NCBI GenBank assembly: GCA_910583845.1
Contig: CAJUAB010000032.1
Location: forward strand, 1 to 49,493
Direction of reading: 5' to 3'
Source of the DNA: an uncultured Acetatifactor sp.
GTDB taxonomy: Bacteria; Bacillota; Clostridia; Lachnospirales; Lachnospiraceae
DNA: 49,493 nt
Shown one piece after another: positions 32,926-41,489 of the stretch. The notes under the pieces are model-generated. The model had not been told where the DNA came from. It was given only the letters and a program-made list of their open reading frames with translations, and made no database searches. The translations under genes were made by a program, and so were the position numbers. Position 1 is the first letter of the stretch; every line of letters begins with the position of its first letter.

Positions 32926-33567
32926 TTAAATCTGCCTTCTGCACCGCATGACCGCCAGAGCGCCCGCCGTCAGCGCCACAGCCGCCGCAAGCTGCCAGCC
33001 CTTGCCCTCCACAGAGCCTCTGGACATGGAAAACAGGTCCAGAGCCCCCAGTCTGCGGCCCATGCCGTAGCTGATCAGATAATACAGCATACACACCATG
33101 AAGCCCCCGGCGGCATTGCCGCTTAAGCCTGCCGCCGCCAGGCCCACCGCTCCAAGCAGCAGGGCGGAGCAGACGCAGCCCCACACATGACAGGGCAGCA
33201 CCCGGCTCTCCCCGGCCCGCATGATTCCGGCGAAAACCGCCGCCAGCAGAACCACTGTCAGCGCGGAATATCCGATCCGCAGCAGGCACACTTGCAGATA
33301 GTCAGTCCTCCGGGTCCGCACCACATCCCGGATTTCGGGATTCTGCTCCGGCAGAAAAACCGTGGCCAGCAGCGCAGGTCCGATCCAGACCAGCAGCATC
33401 TCCAGCGGACGGGCCACCTCCTTTCCCTCCAGAGCTTTTAAGTTGAACATCCCCTTTGTCAGCGCCAGCAGAGCCACTGCCGCCAGAGCCGGCCAGGGGA
33501 ACTGGCGGCGCAGATTCACTTTGAGAATATTACCGTAGATTTCTGTTTTCCGGGCCTTCTCCATCAC
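32926..33567 (-). CDS. ABC-type membrane subunit (second permease)
   Basis: A 213-residue protein with about six hydrophobic segments and no recognisable enzyme motif. It overlaps the larger membrane-subunit gene by 38 bp, the third gene of an ABC operon. A membrane partner for the adjacent ATPase is inferred from context. There is no catalytic signature; an immunity-like or accessory permease role is possible. Confidence 0.7.
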   Translation of the reverse strand: MMEKARKTEIYGNILKVNLRRQFPWPALAAVALLALTKGMFNLKALEGKEVARPLEMLLVWIGPALLATVFLPEQNPEIRDVVRTRRTDYLQVCLLRIGYSALTVVLLAAVFAGIMRAGESRVLPCHVWGCVCSALLLGAVGLAAAGLSGNAAGGFMVCMLYYLISYGMGRRLGALDLFSMSRGSVEGKGWQLAAAVALTAGALAVMRCRRQI

Positions 33568-34822
33568 TGTTCCTCCTCTCGTCTTTTATCCTGCGGCGCA
33601 TCCGCTCCCCCCGCCCCTTACGTCTGCTCTCGTACAGCCACACGGTCAGCGCCAGCGCCAGCATTGCCAGAACCGTCAGCGCCAGGCGGTTACACAGAAA
33701 ATTCTCCCACTGGCTCCGCCACAGGGCCGCCTTGCCCAGGGAGTTGTGACGCACCTGTAGTCCGAACCGGGCAACTCCCCCTGTCAGCTGCGTCCTGTCC
33801 AGTGCCAGAAACCACCAGATGCCCTGGACAAAGATCGCCAGAAGCGGAGAAAACAGCTCCGTCAGAAGCGCCCCCAGGGCGGACACTGCCAGGATGTCCG
33901 GCAGCAGCCACAAAAGAGCCATTCCCAGTCCGCTGCCCCAGGAAATGGGTGTCTGGGGATACATTCTGCCGATGCTGTACACTGTATAGGCCATCGTCAG
34001 CAGCACCGGCACCGTCATGCATCCGACCAGCGCCAGATAGCGGGTCCCCACAATCCGGGCCCCGGAACTTTTCCGGGTGTAAATCAGGGCCTGCATCCGC
34101 GCCCTCTTATCCAGCTGCCACAGTCCCGCCGCCACGAACACCGGCATCACCGCCAGGTCGATGCCCATATAGTCACAGTGCAGCCGCAGGTAAGCCTTGC
34201 CCAGTTCCTCCGGAGTCATCAGGGACTCATACTCCTCCAGCGCCTCCTCATAGGTCATGGGAACAAGCCCGAAAGAGTCGGGAAGCCGGGAAGCGGCATA
34301 ACTGCTGCCGCCGCCGATCAGACGGTCGGCCCGCTCCATCAGCCCGCAGAAATGTTCATAGGTCAGATCCTCCGGCAGACTGTACCGGGGCAGAACCATC
34401 TCCTGATACCATGTGACAGGATTTCCCTCCTCGTCCAGGCCCCCGCTGAAATACCCTGCCTCCCGAAAGCCGTCAAACCCGTCGATCTCCTCCCCGGAAA
34501 GCCCTGTCAGTTCTTCCAGAATGGCCCGCATTTCCAGCCTTTCATCCTCCTGTAGTTTCACATTCTTATAAAACAGGAGGGGGTAGGCCGGGTAACTGCC
34601 GGAGAGATAGTCTCCCAGCAGGCTCTTCACCGCCGCGGGCATGATCACCCCGGGGTCCTCCCGCACCGTCATGCCGTATTCCCCGGTTTCCTGCCAGGGT
34701 TTTGCAATCGGTGTTCTGTCATGCACAAACTGGGTCACATACATGGCTGCCACAGTCACCACATACAATACAAAAGTCATGGAGAAGATCACTTTTTTGC
34801 ATTCTTTTAAGAACAGCATCAC
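33530..34822 (-). CDS. ABC-2-type membrane subunit (first permease)
   Basis: A 430-residue membrane protein. One transmembrane helix at the N terminus (about 10-30) is followed by a ~180-residue extracellular domain, then about five helices (240-400) and a basic cytosolic tail. This layout resembles the large permeases of NatAB- or bacitracin/lantibiotic-type exporters. Its ATG overlaps the ATPase stop by four bases (ATGA), and its end overlaps the next permease gene by 38 bp, so all three are coupled. The substrate is unknown; nearby two-component genes suggest an antimicrobial or envelope signal. Confidence 0.78.
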   Translation of the reverse strand: MMLFLKECKKVIFSMTFVLYVVTVAAMYVTQFVHDRTPIAKPWQETGEYGMTVREDPGVIMPAAVKSLLGDYLSGSYPAYPLLFYKNVKLQEDERLEMRAILEELTGLSGEEIDGFDGFREAGYFSGGLDEEGNPVTWYQEMVLPRYSLPEDLTYEHFCGLMERADRLIGGGSSYAASRLPDSFGLVPMTYEEALEEYESLMTPEELGKAYLRLHCDYMGIDLAVMPVFVAAGLWQLDKRARMQALIYTRKSSGARIVGTRYLALVGCMTVPVLLTMAYTVYSIGRMYPQTPISWGSGLGMALLWLLPDILAVSALGALLTELFSPLLAIFVQGIWWFLALDRTQLTGGVARFGLQVRHNSLGKAALWRSQWENFLCNRLALTVLAMLALALTVWLYESRRKGRGERMRRRIKDERRNSDGEGPENRNLR

Positions 34823-35817
34823 TCTTCACCTCCCACTGTCTCGCAGCCATGCTGGTACAGGCAGTACATGTAGGCATCCTCGCAGTTGGGCATGGCCTCC
34901 CGGGCCCCGGGAAGCAGTCCGGGAAGGCTCTCCCGCCCCGTCCGGCGGCCCGGGGCCGCTTCCGTTCCGGCAGCCGCCGGGGTCTGCGCCGACGTTCCCG
35001 CCGGGGCAAAGGCCTCCGGGTCCGCCAGAAACCGCACTGTCACGGCCCCTTCGCTGCGCAGCATGCCTGTCACAATATAATCCCGTTTTGCCCGGGCCAG
35101 CATTCCCACGGGAATCTCCGCCACATACACCTTTCCCCTGGCATTCTCCAGAAGCTGGGACACCGTGCCCTTCCACAGAAGTTCCCCCTCGTTCAGAATG
35201 GCGATATTCTCACAGGTGGCCTCGATATCCCCCACGATGTGTGTGGACAGAATTACAATGCGGTCCTCCGCCACCTCGCAGAGCAGATTGCGGAATCGAA
35301 TCCTCTCCTCCGGGTCCAGTCCCGCGGTGGGTTCATCCACGATGAGCACTCTGGGATCATGGAGCAGCGCCTGGGCGATACCCAGTCTGCGCTTCATGCC
35401 GCCGGAGAGACTTTTCACCCGGCTTCTTTTCTTCCCGCTCAGATTCACTCTCTTTAACAGCATCTCAATCCTTTTCTGCCGCAGGGCCCGGGGCATCCGG
35501 GACAGTGTGCCCAGATAGTCCAGGCATTCATAGACCGTCATATTGGGATACATGGAAAAATCCTGGGGCAGATATCCGGTGATCCCCCGGATCTCGCCGG
35601 CGTGGCTGATGGGAATACCGCACACCGATATCTCGCCGCTTTGCTTCTCGTGCAGGGTGGCCAGGGTCTTCATCAGGGTAGTCTTACCCGCGCCGTTTCT
35701 GCCCAGCAGTCCGAACATCCCCTGCCCGATGGTCAGGTTCACATCCTTCAGCGCCTGCTTTTTGCCATAATACTTGTCTACATGGCTGATTACTATGCAA
35801 TGCTCCTGTTGCTTCAT
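34819..35817 (-). CDS. ABC transporter ATPase
   Basis: A 332-residue ATP-binding subunit. Walker A LGRNGAGKTT, signature LSGGMKRRLGIAQ, Walker B VLIVDEPTAGLD and the switch His in STHIVGD are all intact. A C-terminal Ala/Pro/Gly-rich linker and short tail (about 265-332) follow the ABC core. It is the first gene of a coupled operon with two membrane subunits, separated from the histidine kinase gene by 164 bp holding a terminator. The type fits drug or peptide export or protection. Confidence 0.93.
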   Translation of the reverse strand: MKQQEHCIVISHVDKYYGKKQALKDVNLTIGQGMFGLLGRNGAGKTTLMKTLATLHEKQSGEISVCGIPISHAGEIRGITGYLPQDFSMYPNMTVYECLDYLGTLSRMPRALRQKRIEMLLKRVNLSGKKRSRVKSLSGGMKRRLGIAQALLHDPRVLIVDEPTAGLDPEERIRFRNLLCEVAEDRIVILSTHIVGDIEATCENIAILNEGELLWKGTVSQLLENARGKVYVAEIPVGMLARAKRDYIVTGMLRSEGAVTVRFLADPEAFAPAGTSAQTPAAAGTEAAPGRRTGRESLPGLLPGAREAMPNCEDAYMYCLYQHGCETVGGEE

Positions 35818-35917
35818 GTTCTCTCTCCCTTACCTTTTATTCCGTGTCCGTCCGTATTCCATTCTGCGAGGGTTCCCGGCGTTTTGGCGGCAAGCCGCCG
35901 GGCGCAGGGGGAGCCGT

Positions 35918-35949
35918 AACAAACAAAATGGTGCGGACTGCTCCACACC
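35918..35949 (-). terminator. Intrinsic terminator between kinase and ABC genes
   Basis: Minus strand: GGTGTGGA (35942-35949), a four-base loop, TCCGCACC (35930-35937), then ATTTTGTTTGTT. A second GGCGG..CCGCC hairpin follows at 35886-35899. The ABC genes therefore probably use their own promoter or read-through. Confidence 0.75.
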
Positions 35950-35981
35950 ATTACCCTACTACGCATCTATCAACTTTTTAT

Positions 35982-37337
35982 CTACTTCTCCCCTTTTTTT
36001 ACCGGCAATCGGCAAACGCGCGCACCAATCCGGATTCTGAACCGGGCCGTCACCCGTCCGCCGCAGATCCCGTTGGCCAGCGTCAGGCTCCCGCCGCATC
36101 TGGCGCAGATCAGGCGGCAGATGTACAGCCCCAGGCCAAAATGACACTGCTCCATCTGCCCCTCTCCTCTGTAAAACGGGTCCGCGGCATGCTGTAGCTC
36201 CTCCGGGCTGAAACCAGGCCCATCGTCCTCCACCACCACCTCCAGATATCCTTCTGCCCCCTTTCCGGGCGCAGCCGCCTCCCCGGCCGCAGGCACCTCC
36301 CCCAGGATCACCCGGGCCGTCAGCTGCAATACCTTCCCTGCGTAGCGCAGTCCATTGGTCACCAGATTCTCACACACTTCCAGCACCAGCGCCTCGTCCA
36401 GCCACAGAACCCCGCTGCCCTCAAAACAGCAGACGATATTCTGCCCCAGGATCTCACACATATTGACCAGTTTTTCTTTCAGCTCCCCGGCGTTCACCGG
36501 CGCCATATCGGGCTCCAGATCCTCCAGCTTCCGGATGCTGCTCATCTTCTGGGTATAGTTTTCCAGCCTGCGGATCTGCCCGTTCATCATACCCAGAATC
36601 TCCAGCAGCTTCGCCTGGGATATCCTGCCCTCCGGCACGTACCGCTCCAGCAGCTCCCCGTAGCCTTTCAGCACGGTGATGGGTGTGCGCATGTCGTGGG
36701 CAAAGGCGGCGTTCAGCCGCTTTCTCTCCTCCAGCAGCTGCCAGGTGCGTCGGTTATTCTCGTACAGCGCCGCCCGCATTTTCTCAAAACCGTCCCGCAG
36801 CCGCCCCAGCTCATTGTCCTTCACCGGCTCCAGCTCAAAGTCCAGACAGTTATCCGCAATCTTTTCCGATGCTTCCCGCAGTACCCTGATGGGTTTTTCC
36901 ACCTCTCTCCTGTAAAAAATCCAGACGGCGAGCCCAAGACAGAAAAACGTCCACAGAGGAATCAGGACGCATTGCGAGGCGCTGATCAGACTGTATAGCA
37001 TCCGCTGAACCGGCGCTTCTTTCCATCCGCTGTAAGTCGGTTGCTCCGTATAACTGTAATGGGGAATGTGATCAGAGCCCATAACAAGTTCATAGTAGTA
37101 TTCCCCTATCCGGACACGCTCTTCTTTCATAAAGTTCGTCGCATACCAGTCCTGGACGTAATTGGTTCCGATTCCGATGGCCATGGTCCCCAGAAACGCC
37201 GCCACGGCACAGATCGGGATAAAGCAGTACAGGGACTGCCGCAGAGATCTCGGACGCTTATTCCGCTGTTTTCCGCCGCCCCTCTTCCGCCTTTTCCCAC
37301 CGGGCAAGGCCTGGGTCTGTTCACCTGTCTCTCTCAT
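35982..37337 (-). CDS. Sensor histidine kinase
   Basis: A 451-residue membrane kinase. A basic N terminus is followed by transmembrane helix 1 (about 34-56), a short extracellular sensor (about 57-125), transmembrane helix 2, a HAMP-like segment and a HisKA domain with the phospho-His in AFAHDMRTPITVLKGYG. The HATPase domain has DDGPGFS and HFGLGLYICR. The start at 37337 is chosen from GAGG seven bases upstream; a longer start would overlap the regulator gene. It is cotranscribed with the OmpR-type regulator upstream. It probably senses an envelope or antimicrobial signal and controls the ABC operon downstream. Confidence 0.92.
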   Translation of the reverse strand: MRETGEQTQALPGGKRRKRGGGKQRNKRPRSLRQSLYCFIPICAVAAFLGTMAIGIGTNYVQDWYATNFMKEERVRIGEYYYELVMGSDHIPHYSYTEQPTYSGWKEAPVQRMLYSLISASQCVLIPLWTFFCLGLAVWIFYRREVEKPIRVLREASEKIADNCLDFELEPVKDNELGRLRDGFEKMRAALYENNRRTWQLLEERKRLNAAFAHDMRTPITVLKGYGELLERYVPEGRISQAKLLEILGMMNGQIRRLENYTQKMSSIRKLEDLEPDMAPVNAGELKEKLVNMCEILGQNIVCCFEGSGVLWLDEALVLEVCENLVTNGLRYAGKVLQLTARVILGEVPAAGEAAAPGKGAEGYLEVVVEDDGPGFSPEELQHAADPFYRGEGQMEQCHFGLGLYICRLICARCGGSLTLANGICGGRVTARFRIRIGARVCRLPVKKGEK

Positions 37338-37357
37338 TGCGCCACCTCGTTTTCGCC

Positions 37358-38029
37358 CTACTTTTTCCATCGGTAACCCATTCCCCAGACTGTCTCCAGG
37401 TGATATTCCTCGCCAAATTCCCTGAGCTTGGCGCGAATCCGGCGGACATGCTCCGCCACCACGCTGCTGTCCCCCTCAGCGTCATAGCCCCAGAGCCTTT
37501 CATAAATCCGTTCCTTGTCAAACACCTGGCCCGGGCTCAGGGAAAGCAGTTCAATGATCTCATATTCCTTTTTGGCAAAGGGAATCACCGGCCCCTCCAC
37601 CGCCACGGTCCTGGCGGTATAATCTATGACCATCCTGCCCCAGAAACGCACGTTGGCATCCGCCTTGCAGCGGTGTTCCCGGCGGATATGGGCGGCCACC
37701 CTGGCCCCCAGCTCCTCCATGGAAAAGGGCTTCAATATATAATCGTCCCCTCCCGCCGCAAATCCCTGTATCTTGTCGCTGTCCTCAATGCGGGCCGTCA
37801 GGAAGAGAATGGGGCAGGATACGTAATCCCGGATGCCCCGGCACACCGCCAGCCCGTCCATATGGGGCATATTGATGTCCAGCAGAATCAGATCCGGCTG
37901 CCTCATGGCCAGCTCCATGGCCTTCTCCCCGTTGTATGCCGCCAGCGTCTCATAACCGCTTAACTCAAAATAGTCCCGGATCATGCTCACCACATCCGGC
38001 TCATCGTCCACGATCAGTATTTTATACAT
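37358..38029 (-). CDS. OmpR/PhoB-family response regulator
   Basis: A 223-residue regulator. The receiver domain has the acidic pair in VDDEPD, phospho-acceptor Asp51 (LLDINMPHMDG) and Lys in LKPFS. The winged-helix output domain runs from about 125 to the end (YEIIELLSLSPGQVFDKERI, HVRRIRAKLRE, VWGMGYRWKK). The start MYKILIVDDE at 38029 is the canonical one, with GGAAAGGCGG upstream. It lies 20 bp before the kinase gene. The target is likely the neighbouring ABC operon, although no direct repeats were identified there. Confidence 0.95.
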   Translation of the reverse strand: MYKILIVDDEPDVVSMIRDYFELSGYETLAAYNGEKAMELAMRQPDLILLDINMPHMDGLAVCRGIRDYVSCPILFLTARIEDSDKIQGFAAGGDDYILKPFSMEELGARVAAHIRREHRCKADANVRFWGRMVIDYTARTVAVEGPVIPFAKKEYEIIELLSLSPGQVFDKERIYERLWGYDAEGDSSVVAEHVRRIRAKLREFGEEYHLETVWGMGYRWKK

Positions 38030-38146
38030 AAAAAATCCGCCTTTCCTGTTATGGGCACCGGTTTTTACTCTCGCCGCGCCTCCCTTAAGCATAACAGTAT
38101 AAGGCGGAAATATCAACTTTTCATCTACTTTTGCACATTTACCTAT

Positions 38147-39061
38147 TTACTGTCTGGACACGATATTGTTGCCGTCAATCTGGATGCCCTCGATACTGCT
38201 CACATAGCGGGACAGGCGGGCGTACCCGTAATCCTTGTATTTGAAGTCCGGAAAATGCTCATGGAGCTGCTGGCCCAGGATCTCCAGCTTGATATTCTGC
38301 TCCGCCTTGCGGATAATGTACTGCTGTACATTGGCCTCCACATTGACCGGCGCCTCCTGCCCCTCCCGCACCACCAGAATCGTGGTACCCTGTTTCACAA
38401 TCTTGAACCTGGTGGCTTCGGTGATGAACTTCATCATGGCATTGTAGCCATAGTTGCGCTCGTCAAAATCGGGATACAGCCTCTGCAGATTGCTCTTGAC
38501 CATGCCCAGATTGGCAGGCTCTCCATTGTTCTCACACTCCTGCAGCAGATTGTTGATCGCGGACTTGATCTCCCCGATGGGGGTGATGGAATCCCTCTCG
38601 GCCACAGGCTTTTCTCCCTTGGATTCATCGTCCACAATCTTGTCCAGAAATTTATATTCATCACAGACGGCGATAAAGGTTTTGGAGGCATCGCTCTTGC
38701 CCATGCCGATCACGGACTTTCCCTCCTCCCGCAGACGGCTCACCAGGCGGGTAAAATCGCTGTCCGAGGTCACGATGCAAAAACCGTCGATTGTGTCCTT
38801 GTACAGAATGTCCATGGCATCTATGACCAGCATGATATCCGCCGCGTTTTTTGCCGTGGAATACCGGGACTGCTGTATGGGAACAATGGCGTATTTCAAG
38901 GCCTTTTTGTTCCAGCTGGCCAGATCCGGATTGGTAAAATCTCCGTACATTCTCTGATAGGTGATGATTCCGTATTTTTTTAACTCGCTGATAATCACGT
39001 CCACATATTTGGAGCTGGTGTTCTCAGCGTCAATCAGTAACGCGTATTTTCTTTCTTCCAT
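38147..39061 (-). CDS. NYN-domain nuclease with two LOTUS/OST-HTH domains
   Basis: A 304-residue protein. The N-terminal NYN domain (residues 1-~150, PIN-like ribonuclease fold) retains acidic residues in LLIDAEN, ADIMLVIDAMD and TSDSDFTRL. Two C-terminal OST-HTH (LOTUS) modules follow: about 165-225 (PDFDERNYGYNAMMKFI) and 245-300 (PDFKYKDYGYARLSRYV). LOTUS domains bind RNA, including G-quadruplexes, in eukaryotic MARF1-type proteins. An RNA-cleaving role is inferred. GGGAG is five bases before the ATG. It is monocistronic, from the promoter at 39134-39162. Confidence 0.88.
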   Translation of the reverse strand: MEERKYALLIDAENTSSKYVDVIISELKKYGIITYQRMYGDFTNPDLASWNKKALKYAIVPIQQSRYSTAKNAADIMLVIDAMDILYKDTIDGFCIVTSDSDFTRLVSRLREEGKSVIGMGKSDASKTFIAVCDEYKFLDKIVDDESKGEKPVAERDSITPIGEIKSAINNLLQECENNGEPANLGMVKSNLQRLYPDFDERNYGYNAMMKFITEATRFKIVKQGTTILVVREGQEAPVNVEANVQQYIIRKAEQNIKLEILGQQLHEHFPDFKYKDYGYARLSRYVSSIEGIQIDGNNIVSRQ

Positions 39062-39068
39062 ATATACT

Positions 39069-39104
39069 CCCGTCTGCCCGCCTTGGCGGACTCACAGATC
39101 GGGA
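39069..39104 (-). repeat. Dispersed GC-rich hairpin, copy C
   Basis: Minus strand: GATCTGTGAGTCCGCCAAGG then CGGGCAGACGGGAG, ending 8 bases before the NYN ATG. It shares the GATCYGYGAG..hairpin..CGGGAG layout of copy B. Confidence 0.4.
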
Positions 39105-39133
39105 CATTGTCTTCCCGATTCCCACATATATGT

Positions 39134-39162
39134 ATTGTAACCTATTTTTGGAAAAAAGGCAA
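39134..39162 (-). promoter_or_regulatory. Promoter of the NYN gene
   Basis: Minus strand: TTGCCT (39157-39162), 17 bp, TACAAT (39134-39139). The expected start is near 39127, leaving a leader of about 65 bases. Confidence 0.65.
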
Positions 39163-39373
39163 TAAGCGCAAAAATTCTTCCGCCGTTGCCGCCGCGATGC
39201 CCTCCTGATGCCCTTCCCGGTCCGGGGAAGCGCTTTCCTGCGGCTGATACGGATTTTACATTTTTCTTCGGCATGGTGCCTCCTATCGGCATGATCCTGT
39301 CGGCCGCCGTCTCTTCGCAAGAGTCCCGGCGCCCTCTATGCCGGACGGTTGAGGCTGCACATTGTGCGCTCCG

Positions 39374-40039
39374 CTATATTTGGGCCAACGCTCTCTGGCA
39401 CCAGCAAAACAATGCGGAAAAAGCCCGGTCAAAATCAAAGTCTTTTTGCTGCTGCACTGAAATGCTCAATTCCAGAACTGTTTTGTCCTCGTCTCTTACG
39501 CATGCAAGCAGCTCTCGTTTTGTCGGAATAAAATGGCCGCTTTTCAGATAATAGAGATGCTGCATAATGAAAAAAACGGATTTGCAGGTTATGGGCAGCT
39601 TTGAGACATTATGCTCCCTGTCGGCGTGTATATAACGGTGGCAAATTTCGTGATAGAGATTATTCAGGCTGAATCTCACATAGTTTCTTTCATCTTCCAT
39701 GGAATATGACGGAACAAGATTCTTTAATTCTCCGTAGTAATCCCTGGTCGTGTGCAATAAGTGACATATTTCCAGCGGATTCCAATGTTCCAAATCAGCT
39801 CTGCTGCAAATAAAGCCGCAGGACTTCTCAAAATTTCCGGCCGTCACAAGTGTCTGCCGATAGATTCTCAAATCCTCAACCGATAGATTGTCGATCACAG
39901 CCATAACATCAATATCACTGTGATCCGTCTCTTCCTTTCGAAGATAACTGCCCTGCAATCCTATATACGCCAGTCTTTCCCCAAACGCCTCTTTCAGTCG
40001 TTCTATTAACTCCTCCATATATTCGTCTATTTCAAACAT
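39374..40039 (-). CDS. Nucleotidyltransferase-domain protein
   Basis: A 221-residue protein of the polymerase-beta-like nucleotidyltransferase superfamily. The motif GSYLRKEETDHSDIDVMA has Gly30-Ser31 and metal ligands Asp42/Asp44. A helical C-terminal domain follows, as in ANT-type aminoglycoside adenylyltransferases and related stand-alone enzymes. It might adenylylate a small molecule; resistance is only a possibility. The preceding Nudix gene overlaps its start by 13 bp, so they are coupled. Codon choice is less GC-rich than upstream, suggesting an acquired pair. Confidence 0.8.
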   Translation of the reverse strand: MFEIDEYMEELIERLKEAFGERLAYIGLQGSYLRKEETDHSDIDVMAVIDNLSVEDLRIYRQTLVTAGNFEKSCGFICSRADLEHWNPLEICHLLHTTRDYYGELKNLVPSYSMEDERNYVRFSLNNLYHEICHRYIHADREHNVSKLPITCKSVFFIMQHLYYLKSGHFIPTKRELLACVRDEDKTVLELSISVQQQKDFDFDRAFSALFCWCQRALAQI

Positions 40040-40491
40040 TCGGGATCACCCACCTCCTCATTTCCAAGATATTTTGTGTATTCTTTCCCTTCATAAAAGT
40101 TCATGATCGGACGGCGGAGCTTTGAGGGATACAATGGCAGTCTGTTCAGCACGGATAAATCCAGCCATTCAAATCCCGTCTGGTTGGTATCGCTATGGAG
40201 CGGCGCATTTTCTGCTTTCCCCAGATAATCACACAAAAATACCAAATCAACTCTATGAAAACTCTCCCCGTGAACCCCCTCTATAACAAAGAGCAAATCT
40301 CCGCATTGCACCTCCATTCCTGTCTCTTCTCTTACTTCCCTTTCAACGGTCTGCGGAAGCCTTTCCTCAACGTCCTGTCCTCCGCCGGGCAAAATGAACC
40401 ATTCCTCTTGGTCATCCTTCAGTTTTATTGCAAGCAATCTGCCATCCTGAATGACAACCGCTTTTGCGGAAGTACGTATTTGTCTCATCAT
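40027..40491 (-). CDS. Nudix hydrolase
   Basis: A 154-residue Nudix protein with a complete box at 37-59 (GGGQDVEERL..REVREETGM). It starts MMRQIRTSAKAVVIQDGR, typical of MutT-like ADP-sugar or nucleotide pyrophosphatases. AAAGGA lies six bases before the ATG at 40491. It overlaps the nucleotidyltransferase gene by 13 bp, so the two likely work together on nucleotide substrates. Upstream sequence is non-coding. Confidence 0.88.
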   Translation of the reverse strand: MMRQIRTSAKAVVIQDGRLLAIKLKDDQEEWFILPGGGQDVEERLPQTVEREVREETGMEVQCGDLLFVIEGVHGESFHRVDLVFLCDYLGKAENAPLHSDTNQTGFEWLDLSVLNRLPLYPSKLRRPIMNFYEGKEYTKYLGNEEVGDPECLK

Positions 40492-41083
40492 TTTTTGTCC
40501 TTTCTGATATTCTGTTGACAGACGATTGCGAACCCCTGCCACCTGCCTGTGCTCTGTCATTATGATCATCCCCGGTATTGGTTTTGTCAGCGGAGGGATG
40601 AATCCGGACAAAGCCGATAGTATCCGCCGCTTTCCTGCCCCTAACACATATCATAAAGCTGCTTGCGCTCGCCGGTCCGGATCGGACGGTATATCCGTCC
40701 GGGTAATTCCTGGCCAAGAGACCCGGGGCCGGTCGCACTGCAATGCCCTTTTCCACTGTGCCGGCAAGCTCGGCTCGCAGGGGTATCCGGAAGAGGCTCA
40801 CTGACAATACAAAAGGTAAACTCGAACAAGCGATCTACATCCCAGGATCGACAGACTTTGAAAAATGCACCCACCCTTTTACCACCTTTAGACTTGGCTA
40901 TTGACAGCGGGTCTCCCGACATAAGGTCAACTCTCCTGAAAAATATTATATCATGACTCTCAAATATAACAACAAAAAATCTGCGAAAGTGGACTTTTTT
41001 AAGATGGGGGAGGGGGACAGACTTGTGCAAACATGTCCACAGAATAGAAATCTTTTGTAGATTATGTGATAATTTTTTTACGG
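40492..41083. other. Unresolved intergenic stretch at the chromosome/mobile boundary
   Basis: The stretch starts GC-rich with a hairpin (CGGACGG-TATAT-CCGTCCG, 40683-40701) and turns AT-rich after about 40,930. A minus-strand open frame (stretch SIAKSKGGKRVGAFFKVC, about 40830-40930) looks like a protein fragment, but I cannot name it. It may be a remnant of an insertion element; no terminal repeats were found. Confidence 0.4.
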
Positions 41084-41489
41084 TCAATCGCTATTTCTAT
41101 GCTGTATATCATCCGGATTTTTCATCTGCTTTTCAAAGATGACTTCTTCAATTACACGGATACGTTCGTCAGTATTTTTAAGAATTTCCTTGCCCCAAAA
41201 CCGGATAACCGCCCAATCCATGCAAATCCGTTTCTTGTCTGTTTCCACATCTCGTTCTCTATTGCGCTCAATTTTATTCATCCGATACTCCGGATTTTTC
41301 CCTTTGAGCAATCTTGGTTTTCACAGATCCAATCTTTCCCGTGCCAGGATTCACTGTCACAGAAAGCAGCAATACGATTCGATATCCTTTACGCCAAAGC
41401 GCTTCCCGCAGGGGCATCTCAATCCCGGTATCCTTCGAGTGAATAGGTGACATGCATTTCTTTCGCTGCTCCTTTGTCAGTGTATCCAC
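41084..41489 (-). pseudogene. Very short patch repair (Vsr) endonuclease, decayed
   Basis: Remains of a Vsr-type mismatch endonuclease, which nicks T:G mismatches made by cytosine methyltransferases. The N-terminal VDTLTKEQRKKCMSPIHSKD and REALWRKGYR are intact, and a GTG start at 41489 has AAGGAG upstream. The middle strand and catalytic region are damaged. FCDSESWHGKDW (family: FCDSEFWHGKDW) is readable only in a second frame. The C-terminal YRMNKIERNRERD and AVIRFWGKEILKN continue in a third. About 20 family residues between GYRI and the FCD motif seem deleted. At least two frameshifts make it inactive. No methyltransferase gene survives. Confidence 0.8.

Larger units (their letters stand above)
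39062..39373. other. Intergenic stretch with NYN leader and promoter
   Basis: It holds the NYN promoter, a CCGCC-AA-GGCGG hairpin (repeat copy C, 39069-39104) and a 66-codon minus-strand open frame (39092-39292). An ATG in that frame at 39274 has AGGAGG four bases upstream. That frame is basic at its N terminus and overlaps the promoter; I do not call it a gene. Confidence 0.5.

Noticed and set aside
39092..39292. Small basic minus-strand gene with an internal AGGAGG
   Set aside because: It overlaps the NYN promoter and leader, shows no recognisable motif, and the Shine-Dalgarno spacing is only four bases.
40641..41087. 148-codon minus-strand gene at the element border
   Set aside because: Only a short internal stretch looks protein-like, there is no ribosome site, and it crosses the composition break.
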